A stretch of DNA of 64,000 nt from JAFAGX01 sp963759875. GTDB taxonomy: Bacteria; Acidobacteriota; Terriglobia; Terriglobales; Acidobacteriaceae. Below, in pieces: positions 16,264 to 24,947 of the stretch (within the stretch, counting starts at the first letter, position 1; every line of letters begins with the position of its first letter). The notes below the pieces were generated by a model that worked only from the letters and a program-made list of their open reading frames with translations, did no database searches and was not told the DNA's origin. A program made the translations under genes and the position numbers. The stretch spans positions 248,001 through 312,000 of the forward strand of contig CAVXBB010000016.1 of assembly GCA_963759875.1 (NCBI GenBank), given 5' to 3'.

Positions 16264-17355
16264 ATGGTGCGATACGGGTTTGTCTGTCTGCTGCTTGCGG
16301 CCCTCACCTGGGGCCAAAGCTCGAGCCCCGTACCTCCTGCGCAGAAGCCGGCCAGCCAAACCGGTAATCCTGGCGGTGCCCCGCCGCAAGCGGCTCCCCA
16401 GGACTCCTCCGAGGCTGCAAAAGTTCCCCCGGATGCCGCGGTAATTACCATAAAAGGTTTGTGCAGTCCTCCCGTGAGTAAGGATCCAGCTCTCGAATGC
16501 AGGACCCAGGTCACGCGCGCTGAATTCGAAAAATTGGTTGACACCTATCAACCGAACCTGCCGCCTCGGGGCCGTCGCCAGTTCGCCACCCGTTACGCCA
16601 GCCTTTTGGCAATGTCCATTAAGGCACAAGAGATGGGCTTGGATAAAGCAGCTGATTTTCAAGAACGGATGAAACTGGCGCGCATGCAGGTTCTAGCCTC
16701 CGAATTAAATAAGCAAATCCAGGAGAAAGCATCGGAAATCTCCGACAAGGAAATCGAGGATTACTATCACAACAATGTCGACAAATTCGAGCAGGCAGAG
16801 TTATTGCGCATCTACGTTCCCAAAGCTCAGCAACTGCCACCTGATGAAGCTAAGAAGTCGCTGAGCGAGGCAGAGCAGCAAAAAAGAACGCAGAAATCGG
16901 AACAGACGATGAAAGAGGAAGCCGATAAGCTGCGGGCTCGCGCAGCTGCCGGGGAAGATTTCAATAAGCTGCAGGCGGAAGCTTTTCAGGTGGCAGGAAT
17001 CAAGTCCGCCGCCCCAAACGCAAATATGGGCAAGGTGCGGCGCAATGTTTTGCCGCCCAGCCAATCCTCTGCTATGGAACTGAAACCGGGCGAAGTTTCG
17101 CCGGTCATCGCGGACCAGAGCGGGTTCTTTATCTTTAAGTTGATCTCGAAGGGGACCATGCCTTTGGACGAGGCGCGCGACGAAATCAAAGGTCTCCTTC
17201 GCTCACAGCGGCTGCAGCAGGAGATGAAATCAGTTCAGGAGTCCACCACTCCAACTTTGGACGAAGCGTATTTCGGTCCGGAGGTGCCGCGCGCGCCTAT
17301 GGCCCCCGCACCACCTCCTCCGCCGGGCAAATCGACACCACCTGGGACCAAGTAA
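16264..17355 (+). CDS. Exported parvulin-type peptidyl-prolyl isomerase (SurA/PrsA-like)
   Basis: 363 residues with a signal peptide (MVRYGFVCLLLAALTWGQS). A Pro-rich linker is followed by a SurA N-like helical part (ATRYASLLAMSIKAQEMGL) and a parvulin domain at about 175-305, with LLRIYVP, the LRARAAAGEDF signature and LKPGEVSPVIADQSGFFIFKL. It should act as a periplasmic folding factor. The C-terminus is Pro-rich. Its stop overlaps the start of the next gene (TAATG). Confidence 0.87.
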   Translation: MVRYGFVCLLLAALTWGQSSSPVPPAQKPASQTGNPGGAPPQAAPQDSSEAAKVPPDAAVITIKGLCSPPVSKDPALECRTQVTRAEFEKLVDTYQPNLPPRGRRQFATRYASLLAMSIKAQEMGLDKAADFQERMKLARMQVLASELNKQIQEKASEISDKEIEDYYHNNVDKFEQAELLRIYVPKAQQLPPDEAKKSLSEAEQQKRTQKSEQTMKEEADKLRARAAAGEDFNKLQAEAFQVAGIKSAAPNANMGKVRRNVLPPSQSSAMELKPGEVSPVIADQSGFFIFKLISKGTMPLDEARDEIKGLLRSQRLQQEMKSVQESTTPTLDEAYFGPEVPRAPMAPAPPPPPGKSTPPGTK

Positions 17356-18443
17356 TGGATTCGAAGCGGACCGTTCTCGTCACCGGAATCTCCGGAAATC
17401 TGGGATTGCGTTTGCTTCCGCTGTTGTCCGATTATCACGTCATCGGTGTGGATCTGAACCCTCCGCCCGCCAGTCATCAGCTGCGGTTTGTGCGCGCGGA
17501 TTTCGGCTCTGAGGAATCCTGCCGGCAGATGTACGTTCTGCTGAAGGAATCGCGTCCTTTCTCCGTAATCCACTTGGCCTTTGTAATCGATCCTGTACGC
17601 ACCGGTGTGCTTGATCTCGAGCGCATGTGGCAGATCAATGTCGCCGGAACAGCTAGAGTGATGGAGGCCGTTACCGAGGCCAATCGCGACCAAACCATCG
17701 TCGAGAAATTTGTATTCCCCAGCAGCGTTTCTGTGTATGGTCCGGATTTTCCCGACGCCGCCACGGAAGACTTCCGCTTTGGCGCTCACACCCTGCCTTA
17801 CGCAATCCACAAAATGGAGTCGGACAAAGTTGTGCAACAGCGCGCACCAGCATTGCGCGGCTGCAGCGTTTATATGCTTCGTCCCCACATTTTCGCAGGC
17901 GCCAGCGTGGAGAACTATCTTGTGGGCGCATTTCGTGGCACACCGAACGGAAGATCAAAGCGAGCGGCCCGTATGCGCGCCGCAGGTAAGCGCCTGCCGG
18001 TTATGCTGCCATATGGAACGCGTTATCTGGACAACAAAATTCAATTTGTTCACGTCGATGACATGGCTCGACTTTTAGCCTACCTTGTCCGCAAGTCTGA
18101 GCCCGAAGCGCAGCGGCTTACGGTGCTGAATGTCGCAGGCCGTGGCGAGCCAATGACATTCGGAGAATGTGTTCAGGTCGCGAACGGCAAGCTGATTCGT
18201 GTACCCGGAAAATGGTCCTTTCGGACGGTGCTGAAAATTTTATGGGCTCTCGGAATTTCCGCTATTCCACCCTCGGCCATGCCCTACATGACGGGACAGT
18301 ACATTATGAATACCGAGCGCCTGCGCGCATTTCTTGGCACGGACTATGACAATGTGATTCGCCACAGCATCGCTGACGCTTTCGCCGACTGCTTTGCATC
18401 CGACAGCTCCGTGGCCGCACCGCAATATGTGGGCGCCCCATGA
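17355..18443 (+). CDS. NAD-dependent epimerase/dehydratase (extended SDR)
   Basis: 362 residues. It has the Rossmann motif TGISGNLGLRLL at the N-terminus and the catalytic Tyr-x3-Lys as YAIHKMESDK near residue 150, with SSVSVYG in front. The substrate is probably a nucleotide sugar, but the C-terminal domain gives no firm clue. Its ATG overlaps the stop of the isomerase gene, so the two are translationally coupled. A strong terminator follows. Confidence 0.85.
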   Translation: MDSKRTVLVTGISGNLGLRLLPLLSDYHVIGVDLNPPPASHQLRFVRADFGSEESCRQMYVLLKESRPFSVIHLAFVIDPVRTGVLDLERMWQINVAGTARVMEAVTEANRDQTIVEKFVFPSSVSVYGPDFPDAATEDFRFGAHTLPYAIHKMESDKVVQQRAPALRGCSVYMLRPHIFAGASVENYLVGAFRGTPNGRSKRAARMRAAGKRLPVMLPYGTRYLDNKIQFVHVDDMARLLAYLVRKSEPEAQRLTVLNVAGRGEPMTFGECVQVANGKLIRVPGKWSFRTVLKILWALGISAIPPSAMPYMTGQYIMNTERLRAFLGTDYDNVIRHSIADAFADCFASDSSVAAPQYVGAP

Positions 18444-18494
18444 ACTGAGCGACTCGTTCTTCCTTTCCTTTTCTAAACTGCAACACCTGAATCG

Positions 18495-18523
18495 CGCGGC
18501 GGACGAAAGTCCGCCGCGTTTTT
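18495..18523 (+). terminator. Rho-independent terminator after the isomerase-epimerase operon
   Basis: CGCGGCGGAC and GTCCGCCGCG form a perfect 10-bp stem around a GAAA tetraloop, followed by TTTTT. It lies about 50 bp after the epimerase stop. Confidence 0.88.
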
Positions 18524-18665
18524 GTGTCTAATGCTTCTTACAGATCTTTACAGAAGCGATGCGAACGCTTGGGGCGCGCCACAATTTTTCTTAAACCCGA
18601 CATCGGACATCTCTGGTTGGGAGTTGCTCATCTGAGAACTGCGGAATGTCCATTGAGGTGGTCCT

Positions 18666-18842
18666 ATGCAGAGCAACATAAGTTCACGAGTTCAAGGTGA
18701 ACAGAGTGACTCTCGGGAAGATCAGAACACGCAAGAAGCAAACCAGCAGCGCAGCCACTACGAAAAGGAACAAACCTCTTTCGTGAAACAGAATACAGAA
18801 ACTTCGGAGACTCAACCACCTGACGGATTCACGGATCTTTAA
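18666..18842 (+). CDS. Small hydrophilic hypothetical protein (58 aa)
   Basis: Begins MQSNISSRVQGEQSDSRED; rich in Gln, Glu, Ser and Thr, with no hydrophobic segment, so probably disordered. GAGGTGG lies upstream of the ATG (GAGGTGGTCCT-ATG). It follows the terminator at 18495-18523 and precedes another small gene by 18 bp. No family was recognised. Confidence 0.45.
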   Translation: MQSNISSRVQGEQSDSREDQNTQEANQQRSHYEKEQTSFVKQNTETSETQPPDGFTDL

Positions 18843-18860
18843 CAAAATGGGGGACCACTT

Positions 18861-19049
18861 GTGAGTAATGAAGCGTCCGAAAAGATGATGACTTTACTGC
18901 AGGAACTGGCTGGGTTGAAGGAGATCGACGCGACCGAACGAGGCCGCACCCGACAAAAGCAGGCAGCACGCAAACAGCGTCAGCGCCGGCGTACCGAAGT
19001 CCGCAAGCAGATAAAACAAGTCGCCGCGGAGAAGCGTGTTGGTGAATAG
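18861..19049 (+). CDS. Small basic hypothetical protein (62 aa)
   Basis: GTG start preceded by GGGGGA. It has an acidic/hydrophobic N-terminal helix (LLQELAGLKEID) followed by a very Arg/Lys-rich stretch (RTRQKQAARKQRQRRRTE). Binding to nucleic acid or another protein is possible but not shown. It probably forms a pair with the 58-aa gene just upstream. An antisense ORF overlaps it, so coding here is not certain. Confidence 0.45.
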   Translation: MSNEASEKMMTLLQELAGLKEIDATERGRTRQKQAARKQRQRRRTEVRKQIKQVAAEKRVGE

Positions 19050-19290
19050 TAAGCGAGCGACTAAACCGTCCCTAAGCTGCTTCCTGGTCAGCAGGCTTAT
19101 CCGGTTTTGATCCTTCAGTTCCTCGGCCGTGGTCCTTTTTCGCTGATTGCTGCCGGTATCTGCTTTGGCCCTATCGGCTGCGGTTCTCTCAGCATTTTCT
19201 GCTGAATTCTTGCGTTCCTCGGCGGGCCTTGGCTCCCGCTTCGCGCGTTGGTCGCTCGCAATTTCCACACTGCTGCGGCTTTGAGGGCAG

Positions 19291-22254
19291 CTACTGTAGT
19301 TTCGCGTACTCCGCTTTGGCTTGCTTCAGCACAGGAACTTCAGGGTCGGCATCTTTCCAGGCAGCGAAGAAATCCTGGTATGCCGCCTTCGCATGCGCCG
19401 TATCGCCCTGTAGCGCATACGCCCGCCCCAGGCCAAAATGTGAAAGATTGTACGAAACATCGGTAGGGTTCGTGCCCCGATGGTCGAGAATCTTCTGGTA
19501 TTCGGCCGCTGCCTTTGCACCATCTTTCAAACGAAAAAATGCTTCGGCACGAATGAAGTTGATGCTGTACCCGGCGCCGTTGGCCCCAGAGCCAAATTCG
19601 TAAGGCCTGGCAATTTCCAACTGCGCAACCGCTTGGTCGGGTTGATTATGCTGTAGGGCAACAAAGGCCTGTGTCTCAGGAACCCAAACCTTATTCAGCA
19701 TCGTGTCAGTCGGATATTGCCGTACTAGCTCATCAGCTAGCCTTTCGGCCTTGGCTGTATCTCCCGTCTGGGCTAACACAAACATTACTCCGGCACGAGT
19801 GTCACGATCTGGGGAGTATGCGAGAGTTTCAGAACTTCTCTGCCGCGCTTCTGTCATATTGCCCAGTTGCGCCTCGCATCCAGCCAGCACAGCCTTAATT
19901 GCTCCGCCAAATTCCTTCATTCCCAACTGCTCTGCCGAAGTTAGACTCTGTGCATAGGCCGCACGAGCCCGTTGTTCCCGTCCCAAACTGCAGTCCGCGC
20001 CGCCCTGGAACAAGAGCAGGACCGTATGTTCGACAGTCCCGGGAAACAAATCAAGTTCATGCTGCTGGGCAGATTCGTCGCCGCGAATGTACGCGAGTTC
20101 GAATATCGTGAAATGAGCGGAGCGCCCCATATTCTGCGCGACAGCCCGCTCCGCCACCGCTTTGGCTTCATCGAAACGATTCAGCCGTTCGTAAGCATCG
20201 GCCGCGTTCTGAAATGCGTACCCATCGTTGGGATCGATCTGCATGGCCGCTATCGAATCGGCAAGAGCCTTGTCCTGCTGTCCCATCGTCGCGTAGCGCA
20301 GGGCGAGATTGTTCAGCGGAATGGTGTCACGTGGGTAGGTCTGTTTCCACTGTTCGTAAATTTCGATGGGTTTCTCCAGTTCTCGCGTAACAATTTCGTA
20401 GTAATGCGTCGAAATGTAAAATCTCTCGCGATCACTCGCCCTATCCTTCAAATCGAACGCCTTTTTCAGGTAGCTTTCCGAGAGCTGTTCCTGCGTCAGG
20501 TTGCTGTAGACAATGCCCAACGTGGCATTCGCTAGAGCGAAATTCGGATCGAGCTCCACGGCGCGCTTGAGATAAGGAACTGCCTTCGCATCCTCAAGCT
20601 TCATATGCTCGGCTTCGCCGAGGCTGAACGCCTGCAAAGCTTCCAGCGACGACGTTGTTGCCTGTTCCAGCGGCGTGGCAAACTTCTGCACCGAACCAAT
20701 CGATTCACCCAACTTTTCCCGCAACTGAGTAGCAGCTTTGTCGATTGATTTCAGCACCTGCTCTTTGTTTTCAGCTTCGGTTTCTTCGCGCGCCAGCACA
20801 TCGCCGGTTTGCGCATTTACCGCCGACAGCGTGATCACGTAGTGAGTGCCCAGGGTCGCGATTGAGCCGGTAAGCATGGCCTTCACGCCGTCGCGCAGGC
20901 AAATCTCTCTGGCGACTTCGTTAGTGATCCGCTGATCGGGCGATCGCCCCATAAATGCCAGCGTTTTCTTAATGCGCGATTCCGGCAACAGGTTCAAATA
21001 AGGAGACTGCTCCAGTTGAACGGCCAGTGCCTGCTTCAGCGTGCCATCAAAAACCGCATCGCCAGTGGTGTTGACGAAATCTGCCAGAAGGATCGAATCC
21101 TTCGCCGTGAGCGCTTGCGTGCGGCGGTGATAAAAGAAGAAAGCTCCAGCTGCGATCGCAAGGACCACAACTGCAACTGCTGCGATCAGACCCAGCCGCG
21201 GCTTTCGCTCGTGCGACACGGGTGTCTGCGAGCTGACGTGAGCCGCTAGCTGTGCCGAAGCGGCCGCAGCTGCGGACCCGGAAGAAGGCGCAGCTACAGC
21301 CGAACCACTCGACAGTTTAGAAACAGGCGTCGCGATTGACCCCGAAGCTGGAGGTTCATCGGCGACGGCTAACACTCGTCGGCTGGAATCTGTGTCGCGC
21401 TTCAATCGCTGAAGTTCGGCACGCATTTCCGACGCATGCTGGTAGCGCAGCTCGCGATCTTTCTCCAACGCGCGATTGATGATCCGCGCCAGCTCTGGGG
21501 GTGTGTCCGGATTCAACCGAACTGGCGAAACCGGGGCCCGGTTTAGAATGGATTCGAAAATGAGTGCGGACGTTTCTCCACGAAAAGGCACCGTGCCAGT
21601 TGTCATTTCATACAACACCGCGCCAAAAGAAAACAGATCAGTGCGCGCGTCCAACTCTTTGCCGCGAGCTTGCTCCGGCGACATATAAGCCACCGTGCCG
21701 ATCGCTGTGCCCGGACTGGTTAGGTGCTCGATATCAATGGAAGTCGCCGCTGTGATCCCGGTGTCTGGTGTCCGATGAGAATCGGGCACTACTTTTGCCA
21801 GCCCGAAGTCCAGAATCTTTGCGTGCCCACGTTTGGTAACGAAAATATTGGCGGGCTTGATGTCGCGATGAACAATGCCAGCGCTGTGAGCGGCATCGAG
21901 CGCGTCCGCGATCTCGATCCCGAGCGAGAGCAGAATCTCAAGCTCCACTGGCCGAGACCCGATGCGATGCTTCAGGGTCACGCCATCGAGAAACTCCATC
22001 ACAATATATGCGTGCCCGTTCTCTTCCCCGATGTCATAAATGGTGCAGATATTGGGATGATTCAGGGCCGACGCCGCCTTGGCCTCGCGACGAAACCGCT
22101 CCAGTGCCTGATTGTCCTGGGCCACGTCTTCGGGCAAAAACTTGAGCGCCACAAAACGATTCAGGCGTGTGTCTTCCGCCTTGTAGACCACACCCATACC
22201 GCCGCCGCCCAGCTTTTCGATGATGCGGTAATGCGAGATCGTCTGGCCAATCAT
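19291..22254 (-). CDS. Transmembrane Ser/Thr protein kinase with TolB-like and TPR sensor region
   Basis: 987 residues. A Hanks-type kinase domain at about 8-275 (KLGGGGMGVVYKAED, VALKFLP, HRDIKPANIFV, DFGLAKV, YMSPEQARGKELD) is followed by an Ala/Ser-rich linker and one membrane helix (LGLIAAVAVVVLAIAAGAFFF, about 350-372). The outer part starts with a FlgO/TolB-N-like domain (ILLADFVNTTGD, LLPESRIKKTLAFMG) and then carries tetratricopeptide-like repeats to the end. Acidobacteriota have many such kinases. Ligand and targets are unknown. Confidence 0.9.
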   Translation of the reverse strand: MIGQTISHYRIIEKLGGGGMGVVYKAEDTRLNRFVALKFLPEDVAQDNQALERFRREAKAASALNHPNICTIYDIGEENGHAYIVMEFLDGVTLKHRIGSRPVELEILLSLGIEIADALDAAHSAGIVHRDIKPANIFVTKRGHAKILDFGLAKVVPDSHRTPDTGITAATSIDIEHLTSPGTAIGTVAYMSPEQARGKELDARTDLFSFGAVLYEMTTGTVPFRGETSALIFESILNRAPVSPVRLNPDTPPELARIINRALEKDRELRYQHASEMRAELQRLKRDTDSSRRVLAVADEPPASGSIATPVSKLSSGSAVAAPSSGSAAAAASAQLAAHVSSQTPVSHERKPRLGLIAAVAVVVLAIAAGAFFFYHRRTQALTAKDSILLADFVNTTGDAVFDGTLKQALAVQLEQSPYLNLLPESRIKKTLAFMGRSPDQRITNEVAREICLRDGVKAMLTGSIATLGTHYVITLSAVNAQTGDVLAREETEAENKEQVLKSIDKAATQLREKLGESIGSVQKFATPLEQATTSSLEALQAFSLGEAEHMKLEDAKAVPYLKRAVELDPNFALANATLGIVYSNLTQEQLSESYLKKAFDLKDRASDRERFYISTHYYEIVTRELEKPIEIYEQWKQTYPRDTIPLNNLALRYATMGQQDKALADSIAAMQIDPNDGYAFQNAADAYERLNRFDEAKAVAERAVAQNMGRSAHFTIFELAYIRGDESAQQHELDLFPGTVEHTVLLLFQGGADCSLGREQRARAAYAQSLTSAEQLGMKEFGGAIKAVLAGCEAQLGNMTEARQRSSETLAYSPDRDTRAGVMFVLAQTGDTAKAERLADELVRQYPTDTMLNKVWVPETQAFVALQHNQPDQAVAQLEIARPYEFGSGANGAGYSINFIRAEAFFRLKDGAKAAAEYQKILDHRGTNPTDVSYNLSHFGLGRAYALQGDTAHAKAAYQDFFAAWKDADPEVPVLKQAKAEYAKLQ

Positions 22255-22473
22255 GAGATCGGGCCATCTTAGGCGGCGCGCTAGCGCAAGTCAATGCGGA
22301 CAGGGCAAAGCACCGGCAGGGAATAAATGATAACGCTTTGGTTGCGCCATTTGACCTAACGACGTAACACTAAGGGTGGTACACGCAGACCTGCCTTTCG
22401 CTCCTATAGAAAGGGCATTACGATGTCGATGATAAAAACAACTACTGCGCGCTGCGCTTCTCTTCGGATAGAG

Positions 22474-23265
22474 CTATGCGGCTTTAGACTCGTCGCATAG
22501 GTGTTGGTAATAATCGCGGCCGCGCTCGTAACCTCGGCTGAACGGCTCAGCGACCTCCCGGCCGGGATAATGCTTCTCCACTTCCTCAATCTTGGCGTCC
22601 ATCTCCCCGAGTGTTTGATCGTATTCTTTGCAGCGCGTCCGCGCGTGGAGCGCGGCCTCGAAGCCGAGTCGGTAGAAGACCTCGTCATCTCCGAACTTGC
22701 GGCCGTGTGCCGAGTAGTGTTCTTGCTCGGCACTGCGCAAACCAATCCACCATTGCTCGCGGGCAGCGTCGACAGTTTCGGCCCCCTCGATTCGCAGGAG
22801 TTCGCGGAAGCGCGAGGCTTCGGTTTCGTCATTGACCTGAGCGACGATCACACTGCGCCCCTTGCGAAGAGCGTCTTCATACACAAATATTTCATCTTCC
22901 GGCAGCCCTTCGGTCATGGAGTTTTCCAGCCTTCCGCCGGCAGCGGAACCCACAGTCGCGCCCGCCGCCGCCAGAACTGCTCCACCCAGCAGTCCAATCG
23001 CCGTCACCGGTCCGACTCCTGGAATAATCGCCGCAAGTAACAGTGACCCGGCGGACCAGCCGGTAGCCGCTCCAAGAAGCGCGCCGACCGCCTTTCCCAT
23101 CCCGGGTTGCTCAGCAGCCACATTCGGCACTGACCCTAGCTCTGCCTGGCTGCTGGCTGGAGTTAACAGAGTGATTCGGTCGTCGTGCGCTCCTGCTAAG
23201 CGCATCTCGGCTACGGCGTGTTGCGCATCGGATTGCGAAGCAAATACCCCAGTCACGGTTTTCAT
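22474..23265 (-). CDS. General-stress-type protein with central glycine-zipper segment
   Basis: 263 residues from MKTVTGVFASQSDAQHAV; the start at 23265 follows GGAGG. The N-terminal 40 residues match general-stress-protein-17M-like/YflT domains. A glycine/alanine-rich hydrophobic block follows (GKAVGALLGAATGWSAGSLL, then GLLGGAVLAAAGATVGSAAGG), probably membrane-inserting. A hydrophilic C-terminal region holds aromatic, His-rich motifs (EQWWIGLRSAEQEHYSAHG, RGYERGRDYYQHL). The exact role is unknown; membrane or osmotic stress protection is plausible. Confidence 0.7.
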   Translation of the reverse strand: MKTVTGVFASQSDAQHAVAEMRLAGAHDDRITLLTPASSQAELGSVPNVAAEQPGMGKAVGALLGAATGWSAGSLLLAAIIPGVGPVTAIGLLGGAVLAAAGATVGSAAGGRLENSMTEGLPEDEIFVYEDALRKGRSVIVAQVNDETEASRFRELLRIEGAETVDAAREQWWIGLRSAEQEHYSAHGRKFGDDEVFYRLGFEAALHARTRCKEYDQTLGEMDAKIEEVEKHYPGREVAEPFSRGYERGRDYYQHLCDESKAA

Positions 23266-23642
23266 CTTGATCCTCCGATCGTGATTCAACACCTTGCCAA
23301 TGAGTGCTGAGTGTAAACCTAGCTTTTGTTCTTTGCCAAGGTGGTGAGATTCTACCGTGATGTTCTCGGCCAGCATTTGCAGATTCCCCGTGATTCGCTC
23401 GAAACCGACGCTGGCTGCTCGGATCGGCAATGAGATTGTTAGAATCGCACGGAAGCGCGCCTTGCCCTGCGCCACGCGATCGTGCTATTAAGCAGAATTG
23501 CAGTTAGTCCGCCGACAACGACCAGCCTAAGTAGACCATCCATCGATTAACCTCGCCCCAAAATGTTGACGAACTGAACTTTTCCCGATCCACTTGCGTT
23601 GCATCCTATGTCAAACAGGTAGCAGAAAGGACCTCTATTTAT
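23266..23642. other. Intergenic region, no gene seen
   Basis: The region separates two divergent genes and should hold both promoters. I see no convincing promoter pair, long inverted repeat or conserved RNA. Confidence 0.4.
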
Positions 23643-24662
23643 ATGCCTGGTGAAGTTGAACGCGTTGATCCCCCGGATCCGGTTGTAGCGTCCGCCCCGC
23701 CAAACCCGCCGCAATCTGCATTGCGAAGCATTTTCATTGGCCCTCGCGGCCTTCGCGCTGGCTGGAAAGTTCTCCTTTTCGTTTTGCTATTCGTTGCCGT
23801 CACATTGCTCCTGCGACCACTGAGCAGGTTACATGGCAAGCTCAACCCCAAACTGCCTGTACCGCCGGTCACAGCTTTTCTGAGTGAATTTCCAACTACG
23901 CTCGCCGTGCTCATCGCGACTGCCATTATGGCGAATTGGATCGATCGCAAGCCCTGGGATTATTTCGGTATGCCTGTTCGCCATGCTTTTCGCTCCAAAT
24001 TCTGGATCGGCGCAGCCATCGGATTGGGGGCACTCGCGTTGCAACTCGAAACCATGCACGTCTGCGGATGGTTCGACTACGGCACAATCCAGCTCCATGG
24101 CGCTGCGATTGTCACCAACGGGCTGATTTGGGCATTGATGTTTCTCTGCGTCGGCATCACCGAAGAAGGCACATTGCGCGGCTATGTGCAGCGGGTCACG
24201 ACTGATGGCTTGAGCAGACTGCCCGGCAGTTGGAGTTTTTGGACTGCTGCGCTGATTTTCTCCGTGGTCTTCGCCTTAGGCCATACTGGCAACCCTGGCG
24301 AAAACAAACTTGGCATAGTCATGGTTTTCATCGACGGCATGCTCATGTGTTTTTCTCTGTGGCGCACGGGAGATCTTTGGTTCGCGATTGGCAGTCATGC
24401 CGCCTGGGACTGGGGCCAGACATTCTTGTTCGGTACCCCCAATAGCGGCTTTCGTGGCCAGCACGCGCTCATGAATCCGTCCTTCCACGGACCCACCCTG
24501 CTGGCCGGAGGCACCGACGGCCCCGAAGGTAGCCTGCTGGTCCTGATTTCAGAGCTGCTGATTTTCGTACTTGTCGCGATCATTTATCGCCGACGCAAGT
24601 TTCCACTCATTACTGATGACGATCCGCAACCAACTGCGCCTCACTCCGCAGAAGTTTCCTAA
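23643..24662 (+). CDS. CPBP-family intramembrane glutamic protease (ABI/Rce1-like)
   Basis: 339 residues with about eight membrane helices. Conserved CPBP motifs are EEGTLRGYVQR near residue 176 (Glu-Glu-x3-Arg), FALGHTGNPGEN near 215 and GSHAAWDWGQTF near 250 (His). The family cleaves or modifies membrane-bound substrates, such as prenylated or bacteriocin-like peptides. The N-terminal 45 residues are Pro-rich and cytoplasmic. It lies just before a Ser/Thr kinase on the same strand but 285 bp away. Confidence 0.88.
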   Translation: MPGEVERVDPPDPVVASAPPNPPQSALRSIFIGPRGLRAGWKVLLFVLLFVAVTLLLRPLSRLHGKLNPKLPVPPVTAFLSEFPTTLAVLIATAIMANWIDRKPWDYFGMPVRHAFRSKFWIGAAIGLGALALQLETMHVCGWFDYGTIQLHGAAIVTNGLIWALMFLCVGITEEGTLRGYVQRVTTDGLSRLPGSWSFWTAALIFSVVFALGHTGNPGENKLGIVMVFIDGMLMCFSLWRTGDLWFAIGSHAAWDWGQTFLFGTPNSGFRGQHALMNPSFHGPTLLAGGTDGPEGSLLVLISELLIFVLVAIIYRRRKFPLITDDDPQPTAPHSAEVS

Positions 24663-24947
24663 AACTACCAGGTAATAGCTGTCATCCTGACTAGCCTCAT
24701 TCGCGCAGCGAAGTTGAGGGGTTTGCACGGCGTCTGAGCCGTGCTCCGAAATCCCGAGCGTAGCCGAGCCGCGCGACCGGGGTCCCGTCTGTCGCCCCTT
24801 TTCGGCGTGACGGGGTGGGCGAACTGTCGCGCTTTAGAAGCCACAGATTAATGGCGGGTCGGGCTCGCTTCCCCGTGGAAATGACCCACGACGCTAGTCC
24901 GAATGTGCAGGCCTACACCTGCCCGCTAGGTTATAATCGCGCCCACG
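24663..24947. repeat. Intergenic region with degenerate repeat-like, hairpin-rich sequence
   Basis: From about 24680 the sequence GTCATCCTGA...GCGCAGCGAAG resembles the short GTCATCCTGAGC-type intergenic repeat I associate with acidobacterial and related genomes, here degraded. It is followed by GC-rich hairpin-forming sequence (for example CGCCCCTTTTCGGCG, about 24795). No coding capacity was seen. Assignment as a repeat needs a genome comparison. Confidence 0.35.

Noticed and set aside
18894..19268. A 124-codon minus-strand ORF with a charged N-terminal half
   Set aside because: It overlaps the 62-aa gene, has no ribosome site, and its second half is a translation of the opposite-strand gene; left as possible but unsupported.
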